Below are positions 34,981 through 43,942 of a stretch of DNA of 64,000 nucleotides, one piece after another. The notes beneath the pieces were generated by a model that was not told the DNA's origin, ran no database searches, and was given only the letters and a program-made list of their open reading frames with translations. Both the position numbers and the translations under genes were made by a program. The DNA is from DASQJJ01 sp964598355 (GTDB taxonomy: Bacteria > Patescibacteriota > Microgenomatia > Levybacterales > UBA12049): assembly GCA_964598355.1 (NCBI GenBank), contig CAZRBN010000001.1, positions 5,988-69,987 of the forward strand, read 5' to 3'. Within the stretch, counting starts at the first letter, position 1. The number at the start of each line of letters is the position of its first letter.

Positions 34981-36207
34981 CTATTCATACCTCAGTGCTT
35001 CAATCGGTTGTAAGTTCGCTGCTCGTTGTGCTGGATACCACCCAAAAAGAATCCCTATCCCTCCAGAAACAATCGTTGCTAAAAGAATTGATGAAACAGA
35101 TACAACAAAAGGAGAACTAGTAAGTGTTGCTATGACAAACGATACAATGATTCCAATAATCATGCCAAAAATTCCTCCGATAAACGTTAAAATAACAGAC
35201 TCTAAAAGAAATTGTGTAATAATAATTTTTTTCTTTGCACCAAGTGCTTTTCGCAAACCTATTTCCCGTGTACGCTCAGTAACAGTAACAAGCATAATAT
35301 TCATAATGCCGATTCCACCTACCAGCAAGGAAATAGCAGCAATACCGGCAAGAAGAGATGTAAAGCTTCCTGTTGTTTGGGACGCTGTATTTAAAATATC
35401 CTGTTGAGAAAAGATAGAAAAATCAGCTTGAGCCGGATCAGCTAATTTATGCCTTGCTAAAAGCACATATCCTACCTGATTTTGTGCATCAACCATAACA
35501 TCCGGACTTTTTGCTTCGAGAGCAATTGATGAAAGGTAGCTCTGTCCAAATAATTGCTTTTGTGCAGTAGATAAAGGAACATAGACAATACTATCTTGAT
35601 TTAAGAAGCCAGTTCCTCCTTTACTGACAGTAATACCAATAATAGTAAACGTTTGACCACTCATACGAACAGTTTGCCCGACAGGATCTGAACCATCAGG
35701 AAAAAGTGTACTAACAACTTGAGGCCCTAATACCGCAACTTTCTTCATCGCATCCACATCACGTTGACTAATAAATGATCCTTCCTGCATGTCGACTTTA
35801 TGAACAGTTGGATAGACAGAGGTTGATCCAATAACCTGAGCATTCATGTTTTCTTTTCCTGTTGTTATCTGAATTCGCTTTGATACTTCAGGTGAAACAT
35901 TTTGAATGGTTGTAACTGTCGCAGAGGCCTTAATGGCATCAGCATCAGAAACAGTCAGCGTTGTCCCACCACCGGCTGCACCTCTTACTGCTCCTGTATT
36001 TTGCCCACCGGGAATAACTGTGAGTAAATTCGCTCCCAGTGACTGAATTTGAGATTGTACTTGCTGTTGAGTTGCCTGACCCAACGAAACGAGCGCAATA
36101 ACACTCCCAATACCAATCACAATACCTAGAATAGCTAATCCTGTTCGAAGTTTGTTAACTGTTAATGTGCCAATACTTTCTACAAGTGTTTCTTTAAAAT
36201 CGTCCAT
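34981..36207 (-). CDS. MacB/FtsX-type ABC transporter permease
   Basis: 408 residues. MacB layout: N-terminal helix (about 17-42, GLAILGIVIGIGSVIALVSLG), a large extracytoplasmic domain (about 45-275), then three helices (about 285-310, 330-360, 370-390) and the C-terminal PAQRAANLQPIEALRYE motif of the FtsX family. ERTREIGLRKALGAKK is the cytoplasmic coupling segment. Works with the ATPase at 36223-36933 (15-base gap) and the adaptor at 37042-38322. Confidence 0.92.
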   Translation of the reverse strand: MDDFKETLVESIGTLTVNKLRTGLAILGIVIGIGSVIALVSLGQATQQQVQSQIQSLGANLLTVIPGGQNTGAVRGAAGGGTTLTVSDADAIKASATVTTIQNVSPEVSKRIQITTGKENMNAQVIGSTSVYPTVHKVDMQEGSFISQRDVDAMKKVAVLGPQVVSTLFPDGSDPVGQTVRMSGQTFTIIGITVSKGGTGFLNQDSIVYVPLSTAQKQLFGQSYLSSIALEAKSPDVMVDAQNQVGYVLLARHKLADPAQADFSIFSQQDILNTASQTTGSFTSLLAGIAAISLLVGGIGIMNIMLVTVTERTREIGLRKALGAKKKIIITQFLLESVILTFIGGIFGMIIGIIVSFVIATLTSSPFVVSVSSILLATIVSGGIGILFGWYPAQRAANLQPIEALRYE

Positions 36208-36222
36208 ATATAAAATTAAAAA

Positions 36223-36933
36223 TTATCTTTTTGCCATTGTCTGTTTTTTATTTATCTCATCTTCTATTATATTTCCGTCTCTAATATGAATAATTCTTTT
36301 TGCATGGGCTGCAATATCTGGTTCATGAGTAATCATAACAATGGTATGACCCTGTTTGTTTAGCTCCTGAAAAACTGCCATAACTTCTTCTGCTTGAGCA
36401 GAGGCAATATTCCCAGTTGGCTCATCAGCAAGTAACAGTGCGGGATTCATAACAAGTGATCGTGCAATAGCAACACGTTGTTGTTGCCCTCCAGAAATTT
36501 GATTGCTTGTATGATACATTCGTTCTGTAAGACCAACCATCTGGATATATTTTTCTGCAGTTTTTTTCCGTTCTTCCAAAGGAACTCCTGCATATCTCAT
36601 TGGTAACATAACATTTTGTAATACTGTAGTACGAGGTAGCAAATTAAATGCCTGGAAAATAAAACCTATTTTCCTGTTACGGATATCTGCTAAATCATCG
36701 TCAGTGAGGTTCTCAACATTTTCTCCATCTAATATATATATTCCACTACTTGGAGTATCAAGTGCTCCGAGAATATGCATCAGTGTTGATTTTCCGCTTC
36801 CTGAAGGTCCCATGATTGCCACAAATTCGCCTTTTTTAATAGAAAACGAAATATCGCCAAGTGCAATTGTTTCCATTGCTTCTGTTTTGTAGACTTTTGA
36901 TAAATGAGAGACCGAAATTATTGAAGTAGTCAT
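36223..36933 (-). CDS. MacB/LolD-type ABC transporter ATPase
   Basis: 236 residues. Walker A GPSGSGKST, Q-loop FIFQAFNLLPR, ABC signature ISGGQQQRVAIARSL, Walker B LLLADEPTGNI, H-loop MITHEPD. The sequence class (export of peptides, lipoproteins or drugs with an FtsX-type permease) is clear; the cargo is not. Confidence 0.95.
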   Translation of the reverse strand: MTTSIISVSHLSKVYKTEAMETIALGDISFSIKKGEFVAIMGPSGSGKSTLMHILGALDTPSSGIYILDGENVENLTDDDLADIRNRKIGFIFQAFNLLPRTTVLQNVMLPMRYAGVPLEERKKTAEKYIQMVGLTERMYHTSNQISGGQQQRVAIARSLVMNPALLLADEPTGNIASAQAEEVMAVFQELNKQGHTIVMITHEPDIAAHAKRIIHIRDGNIIEDEINKKQTMAKR

Positions 36934-36942
36934 ATATTATTT

Positions 36943-37032
36943 TCGTTCTCAGTTTTTGGAATTTAGTTGATCTGTTATCTATTTATCAGACCGACAAACA
37001 GATAACTAGTTAATAACTATCTGAGAAACGAG
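36943..37032. repeat. Long imperfect hairpin between exporter genes
   Basis: Outer arms TCGTTCTCAG and CTGAGAAACGAG pair with one bulge. Inner arms GTTATCT and AGATAAC pair perfectly. Lies between the adaptor and ATPase genes and could act as an attenuator or an mRNA-processing site. Confidence 0.45.
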
Positions 37033-37041
37033 AAGTAAAAA

Positions 37042-38322
37042 TTATCCTCCCTTTGCGCCTCTTCCTCCACCACCATTAATAAATACTCTATTACCTCCTC
37101 CAAACCCAGATCCACCAAAAGGAGAGGATGTTACACGGCTACCTGTACTTTGCGTTGTAACACTAGTTACGACAGTATCTCCTTCAGAAAGACCAGTCGT
37201 TATTTCAGTTTGTGTATCATTTGCATCTCCTGTTTGAACAGATACTGATTGTATCTGACCGTTTTTCAACACTCTTACCGTTGTTTGACCACTTGAGGTT
37301 TGGATAGCTGTTGACGGAATAAGAAGTATACTGTCTTTTACTTCAGTAATAATTTTTGCGTTGACTGCCATATTTGGGTAGATAGTTTTGTCTGATGTAT
37401 CTAAGGTAATAACTGTGGGATAGGTTGTCACACCCGAACTGACTGTCCCCGAGGTATCAATTGATGAAACTTTACCAGTAAATGTTTTATTTGGAAATGC
37501 GTCTAGAGTAAGTGTAACTTTTTGACCAGTTTGCACGTGGGTCACATCAATCTCAGAAAGGTTAACAGTTGCTTGTAGATTACCCGAAGGTAATGTAATA
37601 GTACCAAGAGACTGTGAAGATGTCGAAGAGTTGCTTGAATTTGAAGAACTTGATTGTGTTATAGGAAATCCTGAGGCAATAGAAAGACCACTTATTGTCC
37701 CACTCGCTGGAGCAGTAATAGTCGAGGCTAACTGCTGATAAGCAAACCATGCACCTGTCAAAGATGCTTGGGCTGCTGCAATAACTCCTTGTTGATTTGT
37801 ATAATCTGCTTCTGCCTGTTGCCAATCAGCACTTTCTTCAATATATTTCGGGTCAGCAGTATTTGGATTTTGTGTCCCTTTATCATTGATAAAGGTTTGA
37901 TTTGCTTTGAAAAGTGCTGATTGTAATGAATTCATTTTTGATTTTGCAGCACTCAGTGTATTTTGTGCATTCAAATAGGTTGCCCATGCCTGAGCTTGCT
38001 TTTGTTGTGCATTTTGATCTAGCACAAGATCTGCAATTTTCTGTCCCTGCGTAACTGTATCACCATTACTAACAGAAACACTAGTTACAACTCCTGATGC
38101 TTGTGTGGTAATACTAACGGTGCTTCCAGAAGAGATAGTTCCTGATGCAGTAACGTTTGTAATAAGCGTCCCGCGTTCGACTTGAGAAGTTTGATATTGA
38201 GGTGCAGCTTGCTGTTTTGTAAGAAAAACCCACCCAGCAGTGAAAATAAGAAGCATGCCAATGATAATTACAATGACTTTTCTGCGATTCCCAAAAAATA
38301 ATTTTTTAACCGTACTAAGCAT
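37042..38322 (-). CDS. MacA/HlyD-type membrane fusion protein
   Basis: About 426 residues from ATG 38322. N-terminal helix (about 12-30), lipoyl/barrel halves (VTNVTASGTISSGSTV and TVNLSEIDVTHVQTGQKVTLTLDAF), a coiled-coil hairpin between them (about 95-175), a beta-barrel domain, and a C-terminal domain with IPSTAIQTSSGQTTVRVLKNG. Ends in a Gly-rich tail (GGSGFGGGNR...). Periplasm-type adaptor of a MacAB-like exporter, here probably on the outer face of a monoderm. The promoter carries three regulator repeats and TAGAAT. Confidence 0.9.
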   Translation of the reverse strand: MLSTVKKLFFGNRRKVIVIIIGMLLIFTAGWVFLTKQQAAPQYQTSQVERGTLITNVTASGTISSGSTVSITTQASGVVTSVSVSNGDTVTQGQKIADLVLDQNAQQKQAQAWATYLNAQNTLSAAKSKMNSLQSALFKANQTFINDKGTQNPNTADPKYIEESADWQQAEADYTNQQGVIAAAQASLTGAWFAYQQLASTITAPASGTISGLSIASGFPITQSSSSNSSNSSTSSQSLGTITLPSGNLQATVNLSEIDVTHVQTGQKVTLTLDAFPNKTFTGKVSSIDTSGTVSSGVTTYPTVITLDTSDKTIYPNMAVNAKIITEVKDSILLIPSTAIQTSSGQTTVRVLKNGQIQSVSVQTGDANDTQTEITTGLSEGDTVVTSVTTQSTGSRVTSSPFGGSGFGGGNRVFINGGGGRGAKGG

Positions 38323-38352
38323 ACAAGTATACTCCACAATTCTAGACACCTT

Positions 38353-38381
38353 ACCTGAGAACAACCTGAATTTTAACTGAT
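38353..38381 (-). promoter_or_regulatory. Response-regulator box upstream of the MacA-like gene
   Basis: Minus strand ATCAGTT-AAAA-TTCAGGT-TGTT-CTCAGGT in three parts, TCAG recurring every 11 bp. TAGAAT (-10 candidate) starts 9 bases downstream, so the box replaces the -35. Matching boxes lie at 40156 and 43041. Confidence 0.65.
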
Positions 38382-39380
38382 AGCTGAAAAAGACAGAGTA
38401 AACGTAGTACCTTTCCCTACACGACTTTCTACAGATATCGTCCCTTTGTGTTCTTCAATAATCTTTTTTGCAATAGAAAGTCCCAACCCATAGCCTGTTA
38501 CTTTATTCTTTGTCCGAGATTTTTCAGCCCGATAAAATCTGTCAAAAATAGATGGAATGTCTTCTTTCTCTATCCCAATACCATTATCTTGTATAATAAG
38601 ATTGATATGACTATCTATTTTTCTTGTTACAATAGTAACTGAACTTCCCCTCGGACTGTATTTAATTGCATTATCAAGAAAAATAAGGAATAATTCTTCG
38701 AAACTTTGCGCGTCTCCTTTTATTGTATGCCGAGTAATTTTTTGAGTAATTGTTATATTTTTTGCCTTTGCCAATGGAGCAATTTTTTTAACAGCAATAT
38801 CTATAATCTCAGACAAAGAAATGATTGTAAATGTAGGACTTCTCTGTATTTTTTCAGATTGAGAAAGACGAAGCAAATTGTCTGAAAGAACTTGAATAGA
38901 GGTAATATCTTCAAGACTTCCTTCTAAAACCTTTTTTGCATCAGCAAGGCTTAACTGTTTATCTCTGAGTGCTACCTCAATACTGGTACGAGTTGCTGTA
39001 AGAGGAGTGCGAAGCTCATGAGACGCATCAGTAATAAAACGGTTTTGCTCAGTAACCATATGTTGTATTGGTCGAAGCGTTCTTCCCGCAAGAAAATACC
39101 CACCACCACCAGCTACAATAAAAACAATACCATTTAAAAAAATAAGTGACCACAATAATCGTTGCTCTGATTCTCGTAAGTCTTGAATCCGTTGTTGCGT
39201 AAATTGAGAAGGCATATGATACAAATCAAATGGATCTTGTCTTTGATGCTCCATACGGTTAATGAGTCGTTGTACTTCTTGCGTTGTTACATTGTAGAAT
39301 GCCAAACTAAATAAGATACTTATTCCCATAATAATGAGAAGATACCAGGCAGTCAGTGTTAAACGTGCGCTATGAAACAT
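38373..39380 (-). CDS. Membrane sensor histidine kinase
   Basis: 335 residues. Two membrane helices (about 8-28 and 74-96) flank a short external sensor segment. HisKA with ITDASHELRTPLTATRTSIE, HATPase_c with FLDNAIKYSPRGSS, IIQDNGIGIEKED and GYGLGLSIAKKIIEEHKG. Pairs with the response regulator at 39457-40134 directly upstream in transcription. The short sensor loop suits detection of membrane or envelope stress, which fits the exporter downstream. Confidence 0.93.
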   Translation of the reverse strand: MFHSARLTLTAWYLLIIMGISILFSLAFYNVTTQEVQRLINRMEHQRQDPFDLYHMPSQFTQQRIQDLRESEQRLLWSLIFLNGIVFIVAGGGGYFLAGRTLRPIQHMVTEQNRFITDASHELRTPLTATRTSIEVALRDKQLSLADAKKVLEGSLEDITSIQVLSDNLLRLSQSEKIQRSPTFTIISLSEIIDIAVKKIAPLAKAKNITITQKITRHTIKGDAQSFEELFLIFLDNAIKYSPRGSSVTIVTRKIDSHINLIIQDNGIGIEKEDIPSIFDRFYRAEKSRTKNKVTGYGLGLSIAKKIIEEHKGTISVESRVGKGTTFTLSFSAIS

Positions 39381-39389
39381 AATACAAAC

Positions 39390-39461
39390 GTTAAAAGTTT
39401 ACAGTGAAAAATTAAAAATTACGATACTTTTATTTATACATAAGGTACCAGCACTTTTAAC
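39390..39461. repeat. AT-rich hairpin repeat, copy A
   Basis: Perfect 9-bp arms GTTAAAAGT (39390-39398) and ACTTTTAAC (39453-39461), with the family core CGATACTTTTATTTATA in the loop region. The right arm overlaps the 3' end of the response-regulator gene. Confidence 0.6.
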
Positions 39462-40134
39462 TTACTCCTACCTTGTATCCAAAGCCTCGTATTGTGTGAA
39501 TAAGTTTTAGTCTGTTAGGAAAGGGTTTATCAATTTTATTTCGCAAGTACCCTATATAAACCTCTATCGTATTGGGAAGAATATCTGCATCATAATTCCA
39601 TACATGAGTAATAATTTGTTCTTTCGATAGTATTTTATTTTGATGACGAAGCATATATTCCAGAAGTGCAAATTCTTTACTTGAAAGCTGCACTTCTGTA
39701 CTTCCGCGTTTTACTTCAAAAGAATCGATATCCAAAGATAAATCACCACATGAAAGGATATTGCTCACACTTTTTTTAGGCCTTCTTACTAACGCGCGAA
39801 TTCTTACCAGCAATTCTTCGAAAGCAAATGGCTTTACTAAATAGTCATCTGCTCCAGCGTTAAATCCTTCGAGTCTATCTTGCAATTGTCCTTTTGCTGT
39901 TAACATGAGGATTGGAGTATGGTTTTCTTTTTCTCGAAGATGCTTGCAGATTGTTACTCCGTCTATTTCTGGTAAAAGCCTATCTAAGATAATAAGATCA
40001 TACTCTTCAGTACTGGCCAAATCCAATCCTTCTGTTCCAGTATAGACAACATCTACTGTATAGGATTCTTGCTCAAGACCTTTTTTAATAGATCCCGCAA
40101 TCTTATAATCATCCTCAACTAATAACAATTTCAT
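39457..40134 (-). CDS. OmpR-family response regulator
   Basis: Receiver domain with LLVEDDYKI, phospho-acceptor Asp in LIILDRLLPEIDG, Thr in ILMLTAKG and Lys in LVKPFAFEE; the winged helix ends LIHTIRGFGYKVGVS. The start at 40134 (MKLLLVEDD) is exactly six bases after TATAAT. Its own promoter carries three repeats at 40156-40184, and the same repeats precede the exporter adaptor and the FMN-binding protein, so it probably controls all three. Partner kinase is 38373-39380. Confidence 0.95.
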   Translation of the reverse strand: MKLLLVEDDYKIAGSIKKGLEQESYTVDVVYTGTEGLDLASTEEYDLIILDRLLPEIDGVTICKHLREKENHTPILMLTAKGQLQDRLEGFNAGADDYLVKPFAFEELLVRIRALVRRPKKSVSNILSCGDLSLDIDSFEVKRGSTEVQLSSKEFALLEYMLRHQNKILSKEQIITHVWNYDADILPNTIEVYIGYLRNKIDKPFPNRLKLIHTIRGFGYKVGVS

Positions 40135-40155
40135 GAGGTTATTATACTCCTTTTG

Positions 40156-40184
40156 TCCTGAGAACAAGCTGAAAGGAAGCTTAA
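40156..40184 (-). promoter_or_regulatory. Autoregulatory box of the response regulator
   Basis: Minus strand TTAAGCT-TCCT-TTCAGCT-TGTT-CTCAGGA in three parts, 11-bp period, ending about 9 bases before TATAAT (40146-40141), which is six bases before ATG 40134. Confidence 0.65.
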
Positions 40185-41687
40185 TTAAACAAAACCTGGG
40201 AAGTAATCTTTTTTAATGTGAGAAATACCAATTTTTTTCAACGTATTTCCAAAGGATTCTATCATGGCATTTGGGCCCGAAAGATAAAAAATTCTCTCTT
40301 TAAAATCTGGGATTTCTTTTTGTATTAATTGTTCATCAATTCGTCCTATATGTCCTTTCCAGTTTTTGGGAATGTTTTTGATATCTGTAATAGTATAGAT
40401 AACTTTTATTCCCATCTCTTTTGCTGCTTCATCAAATATATTTCTATAAGCAAAATCCTCATAATTTTTTGCGGTATATAACACAACAATATCTCGTTTT
40501 TCTTTTGTATCTAGTATAGATTTCACCATACTTCTAAATGGCGTAACACCAATTCCTCCTGCAATAAAAACAAGTTTTTTCCTCAGATCTTTTGGCATAG
40601 TAAAATCTCCTGCTATTTGACCTGCTATAATTTCACTATTTTCAGAAAGAGAAGAAAGCTTGTTTTTAAAACTACTCCCATGAGGAGTAAATCGTACTCC
40701 CAAAACAATATCTCTTTCTGTAGGTGATGAAGCAATAGTAAAATAGCGCCTATTCCCTCGACTATCACTTTTGGAATGAGATAATGTCCACTCCATATAT
40801 TGTCCTGGAAGAAAAGAAAACTTCTGAGAGGTTGAGAAAATAACATTATAGATATCCTCTGTTATCTTCGTTTTCTCTTTCAACAGTAATTGAAGTCTTA
40901 CTTTTGGACTGACAATGAAAGAATAGATATTCCCTAAAAGTAGTGCTATTTCAGGAGTTGTGTAGAAATTTACAACATGAATTTCTGGTGAGAAAAGCAA
41001 TCCTACTATTCCTCCATACACAAGTTGCAGTATTCTTGTTGGTGGAGTTGTTAAGGGCTCGGTTAACATAACGAATGCAAAAAAGAGAATTGGGGTCTCA
41101 AGTAATGTATTTTTTAAATAAACTAAAGGATCTGTTTTATGTGTAATGTCAAAACCAAAAATAGTGAGGAGCGCTACAATAAAAAAAGTAAAGACCATAT
41201 CTTCTCGTCTAATTTTTCTTACAACCAATAATCCCCCTATCAAAACAATTGGCATCATCCACACTGTCCCAACCCACCAACTTGCATATTGTCCAGTAAT
41301 AAGTCCTCCAAGAGCGATACCAAAAGCAACAGGATTAAAAATATGTTTTTTATTCAGATTTACGATATATTTGGAAGCAATAGTAATTAGTGCAGCAATT
41401 GCCAAAAATACTATAGATTTTGGACTGATAATAAGAGCTAAAATAAGTGCGGAGATATATACAGATTCAATATTTGTCTGAACCGTAAAAAGCACTGCAA
41501 ACACTTTATTTGTAACCCAACATATACTGAGCAAAAGAAATGTTGAAAGCAAAAGGGCAAATGGGGTAAATGGAAGCAGATGAAAGAAAGTGAGAATTTC
41601 AGCAATAAGCAATAATACCATAAGATAGTACAGCAAAAGTCTGTACATAGTGATTCTGTTAAGATAGTAGTCAACAAAAGTAAACAT
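40185..41687 (-). CDS. RnfD/NqrB-like membrane domain fused to a ferredoxin-NADP reductase domain
   Basis: 500 residues. The N-terminal half (about 15-270) has about eight to ten helices and the RnfD/NqrB-type stretch KHIFNPVAFGIALGG. The C-terminal half (about 275-500) is a flavin reductase: FLPGQYMEWTL, FAD motif RYFTIASSP, NAD(P) motif FIAGGIGVTPFRSM, and the end FYLSGPNAMIESFG. It predicts electron transfer from NAD(P)H through FAD across the membrane. ApbE and an FMN-binding protein are the next genes upstream. An alternative start is the ATG at 41645. Confidence 0.85.
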   Translation of the reverse strand: MFTFVDYYLNRITMYRLLLYYLMVLLLIAEILTFFHLLPFTPFALLLSTFLLLSICWVTNKVFAVLFTVQTNIESVYISALILALIISPKSIVFLAIAALITIASKYIVNLNKKHIFNPVAFGIALGGLITGQYASWWVGTVWMMPIVLIGGLLVVRKIRREDMVFTFFIVALLTIFGFDITHKTDPLVYLKNTLLETPILFFAFVMLTEPLTTPPTRILQLVYGGIVGLLFSPEIHVVNFYTTPEIALLLGNIYSFIVSPKVRLQLLLKEKTKITEDIYNVIFSTSQKFSFLPGQYMEWTLSHSKSDSRGNRRYFTIASSPTERDIVLGVRFTPHGSSFKNKLSSLSENSEIIAGQIAGDFTMPKDLRKKLVFIAGGIGVTPFRSMVKSILDTKEKRDIVVLYTAKNYEDFAYRNIFDEAAKEMGIKVIYTITDIKNIPKNWKGHIGRIDEQLIQKEIPDFKERIFYLSGPNAMIESFGNTLKKIGISHIKKDYFPGFV

Positions 41688-41691
41688 ATAT

Positions 41692-41772
41692 AAAATTAAA
41701 AATTATGGTACTTTTATTTATAATACGTGAGGCATCATCACTTTTCACTTTTAATTGTAAATTTTTAATTTT
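41692..41772. repeat. AT-rich hairpin repeat, copy B
   Basis: Perfect 13-bp arms AAAATTAAAAATT (41692-41704) and AATTTTTAATTTT (41760-41772). Contains the family core TGGTACTTTTATTTATA next to the left arm. Confidence 0.65.
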
Positions 41773-41774
41773 AT

Positions 41775-42515
41775 TTATATTGTGTACTTCTCCCATCCAC
41801 TGGTATACGTCGCCAGACCTTCACTGTCTATCATATATCCTTCTATGTCTTTTTGTCTTTCTATAAAATTGATACCGGTCTTTCCCATAGCAAATGCTGC
41901 TGTTGCAAATCTATCTGCTTCATAAATATTTTTTCCAATAACAGTCAGGCTGATAATATCTGTAATAATTGTTCCATTTCGGTGAGGATTATAAACATGT
42001 TGTCCTCGTATATACGTACCTGATGTTGCAATGCCTTCGTTAGTCAAATAAACAACTTTCACAATTTCTTCTAGATTGAAGGGATTTTTAATACCAACTC
42101 TCCATTTTTCCCCTTTACTATTTCTTCCATTCACCTGAATATCTCCTCCCGCTTCCACGTAATAGTTTTTAAAACCTTCTTTCTCCAGATTCTTTGCAGC
42201 GTTATAAATAGCCCATCCTTTCACAAGTCCTGACGGGTCAATATCCCCATTGTGAACAATGTTAAAATACCCATTTGTATGTTGTCTTGTTTCTTCAGAT
42301 AGTCTTAAAACTTCCTGCATTGCTTCACTATATTCATTTTCTTTCATTTCTCCTCTATTAATTTTTGAAATTTCACTATTTTCTTTGTAGGTACTAAAGC
42401 GGTTATCTATAGAAATAAAATAATCAAAAACTTTTTCGAGATTTTCTTTCATTGCAGAAGGGTCAACTATTTCAATAGTAATGGGCATTCCCATTAAGAA
42501 GTGGTTCTGTTTCAT
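41775..42515 (-). CDS. apbE: FAD:protein FMN transferase (ApbE)
   Basis: 246 residues. Attaches FMN covalently to Thr/Ser of target proteins. Family blocks: FLMGMPITIEI at the start, IDNRFSTYKENSEISKINRG, GDIDPSGLVKGWAIYNAAK, YVEAGGDIQVNG (FAD/Mg binding) and DIISLTVIG...EADRFATAAFAMG. No signal peptide is seen, unlike many ApbE proteins. Overlaps the end of the FMN-binding gene by 4 bp, which makes that protein the obvious target. Confidence 0.93.
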   Translation of the reverse strand: MKQNHFLMGMPITIEIVDPSAMKENLEKVFDYFISIDNRFSTYKENSEISKINRGEMKENEYSEAMQEVLRLSEETRQHTNGYFNIVHNGDIDPSGLVKGWAIYNAAKNLEKEGFKNYYVEAGGDIQVNGRNSKGEKWRVGIKNPFNLEEIVKVVYLTNEGIATSGTYIRGQHVYNPHRNGTIITDIISLTVIGKNIYEADRFATAAFAMGKTGINFIERQKDIEGYMIDSEGLATYTSGWEKYTI

Positions 42516-43009
42516 TGAGCTTTTGCAAGAGCAGATGCAAGAGATTGATTGAATGCATCACTAGTCTGTGTTGCACCTGAAATAATATCAACTGGTGCAG
42601 ATTGTTTTTGGATTACTTCTTGCTTTAAGATAGGCAGTGCTTCATTACTGACTTCCGCTGTATGGCCTGGTTTGTTAGGGAATTGAAGAAGTTGCACATC
42701 ACTAATTTTGCCCCCTGCTACAACCACTTGTACTTGCATCATCCCATAAAATGCATCAGTTGTATCTCCTGTATAGGTACCATTTTTATATGCTTTTCCC
42801 CCTGCTTGACTAGGTATTGGAGACCCTGACCCAGCAGAAGAGGTGGAAGTAGTTGCATTATTAGTTGGATTTGCTCCAGCAGAACTTGTTGGATTGGTAG
42901 TAATATCAGGAGATTTTGCTGTTGTTGTAGATTGACCGTTTATTTTTTGGAAGAGAATATATCCTCCTAATACCAAAACTAAAACAAAAACAATTGCTAG
43001 TTTTTTCAT
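42512..43009 (-). CDS. Membrane-anchored FMN-binding domain protein (RnfG/NqrC-like)
   Basis: 165 residues: N-terminal helix (about 4-21), a Thr/Ser/Asn-rich linker (about 26-68), then an FMN-binding domain (about 72-165). The flavinylation motif DIISGATQTS (141-150) fits the D-x-x-[ST]-G-A-[ST]-x-[ST] pattern; Thr149 is the probable acceptor. Together with ApbE and the RnfD/NqrB-FNR protein it forms a three-gene electron-transfer chain to the outside of the cell. Confidence 0.88.
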   Translation of the reverse strand: MKKLAIVFVLVLVLGGYILFQKINGQSTTTAKSPDITTNPTSSAGANPTNNATTSTSSAGSGSPIPSQAGGKAYKNGTYTGDTTDAFYGMMQVQVVVAGGKISDVQLLQFPNKPGHTAEVSNEALPILKQEVIQKQSAPVDIISGATQTSDAFNQSLASALAKAQ

Positions 43010-43040
43010 ATACGTTTATGTACTATACCATACTTGTCAA

Positions 43041-43058
43041 AACTGAGAAATAGCTGAA
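43041..43058 (-). promoter_or_regulatory. Response-regulator box upstream of the flavin module
   Basis: Minus strand TTCAGCT-ATTT-CTCAGTT, the same 7+4+7 layout as the boxes at 38353 and 40156. TATGGT 9 bases downstream can serve as -10. Confidence 0.55.
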
Positions 43059-43099
43059 AAAATTCTTATATATTATTTTTGGACTATCCTACAAGTTAC

Positions 43100-43942
43100 T
43101 TATACCTCTTTATCCTCATGAGAAACTAGATTATAGAGATGAGGAGAAATAGCATGCACTAAAGATACAGTAAGCAAGTACGACATTGCTGAAAGACCTG
43201 CAATAAAAAAACTTGGTGGACCATGCAACAGTAAGGCTAGTAGTAGTCCTCCCCATGTAAAAAATAATCCAAGAAGTATAGAGAGCACAATTGTTGTGAA
43301 AGGACGCTTACTTATATGTTGTGCTATTGCAGCAGGTGCTACAACAAGAGCAAATACTAGCAAAACTCCAACGATAAGAATTGCTTCTGTTACTGCTACT
43401 GCAAGAAGTATCATAAAAATAATTGATAGAAAATTAACTGGTACTCCTCGTGCTGTTGCCACTTCTGGGTCAACAGAGGCAAAAAGTAGAGGACGAAATA
43501 AGACAACAATGAATATAATTGTAACAATGCCAGTTATAATACTTAGCCATAAATCAAATGTTGTCACACTGAGAATTGATCCAAAGAGAATACCAACTGC
43601 CTCATTAGCATTTGTTGTATAGAGTTTGAGAAACAACACTCCTAGACCTAGTGCAAAGGAAAGAATCATACCAATTTCGACATCCCTTCCTTGTATTCGT
43701 TTGCCAAGTGTTCCCATACCTAGTGCCGCCAAAATGGTAAAAATGAATGTTCCTGTTAAAGAACTTACACTAATGAGTGCTGCGCCTGTAGCTCCTGCAA
43801 ACCCAATATGTGACAGTGCATGTGCAGCAAAAGCTTGGGAGCGTAGTACAACGAAATATCCAATAACTGCTGACGTTATCGCAATAATGGTTCCCGCAAG
43901 AAGGGCATATTGGACAAATTGATAATGAAGAAGAGCAATCAT
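43100..43942 (-). CDS. Zn/Mn ABC transporter permease (ABC-3 family), second copy
   Basis: 280 residues with about eight helices. ABC-3 (ZnuB/TroC/MntB) signatures: GTIIAITSAVIGYFVVLRSQAFAAHALSHIGFAGA near the start and LLVFALVVAPAAIAQ in the middle. It overlaps the first permease gene by 4 bp. A pair of different permeases (heterodimer) is seen in some manganese/zinc importers. Confidence 0.92.
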   Translation of the reverse strand: MIALLHYQFVQYALLAGTIIAITSAVIGYFVVLRSQAFAAHALSHIGFAGATGAALISVSSLTGTFIFTILAALGMGTLGKRIQGRDVEIGMILSFALGLGVLFLKLYTTNANEAVGILFGSILSVTTFDLWLSIITGIVTIIFIVVLFRPLLFASVDPEVATARGVPVNFLSIIFMILLAVAVTEAILIVGVLLVFALVVAPAAIAQHISKRPFTTIVLSILLGLFFTWGGLLLALLLHGPPSFFIAGLSAMSYLLTVSLVHAISPHLYNLVSHEDKEV

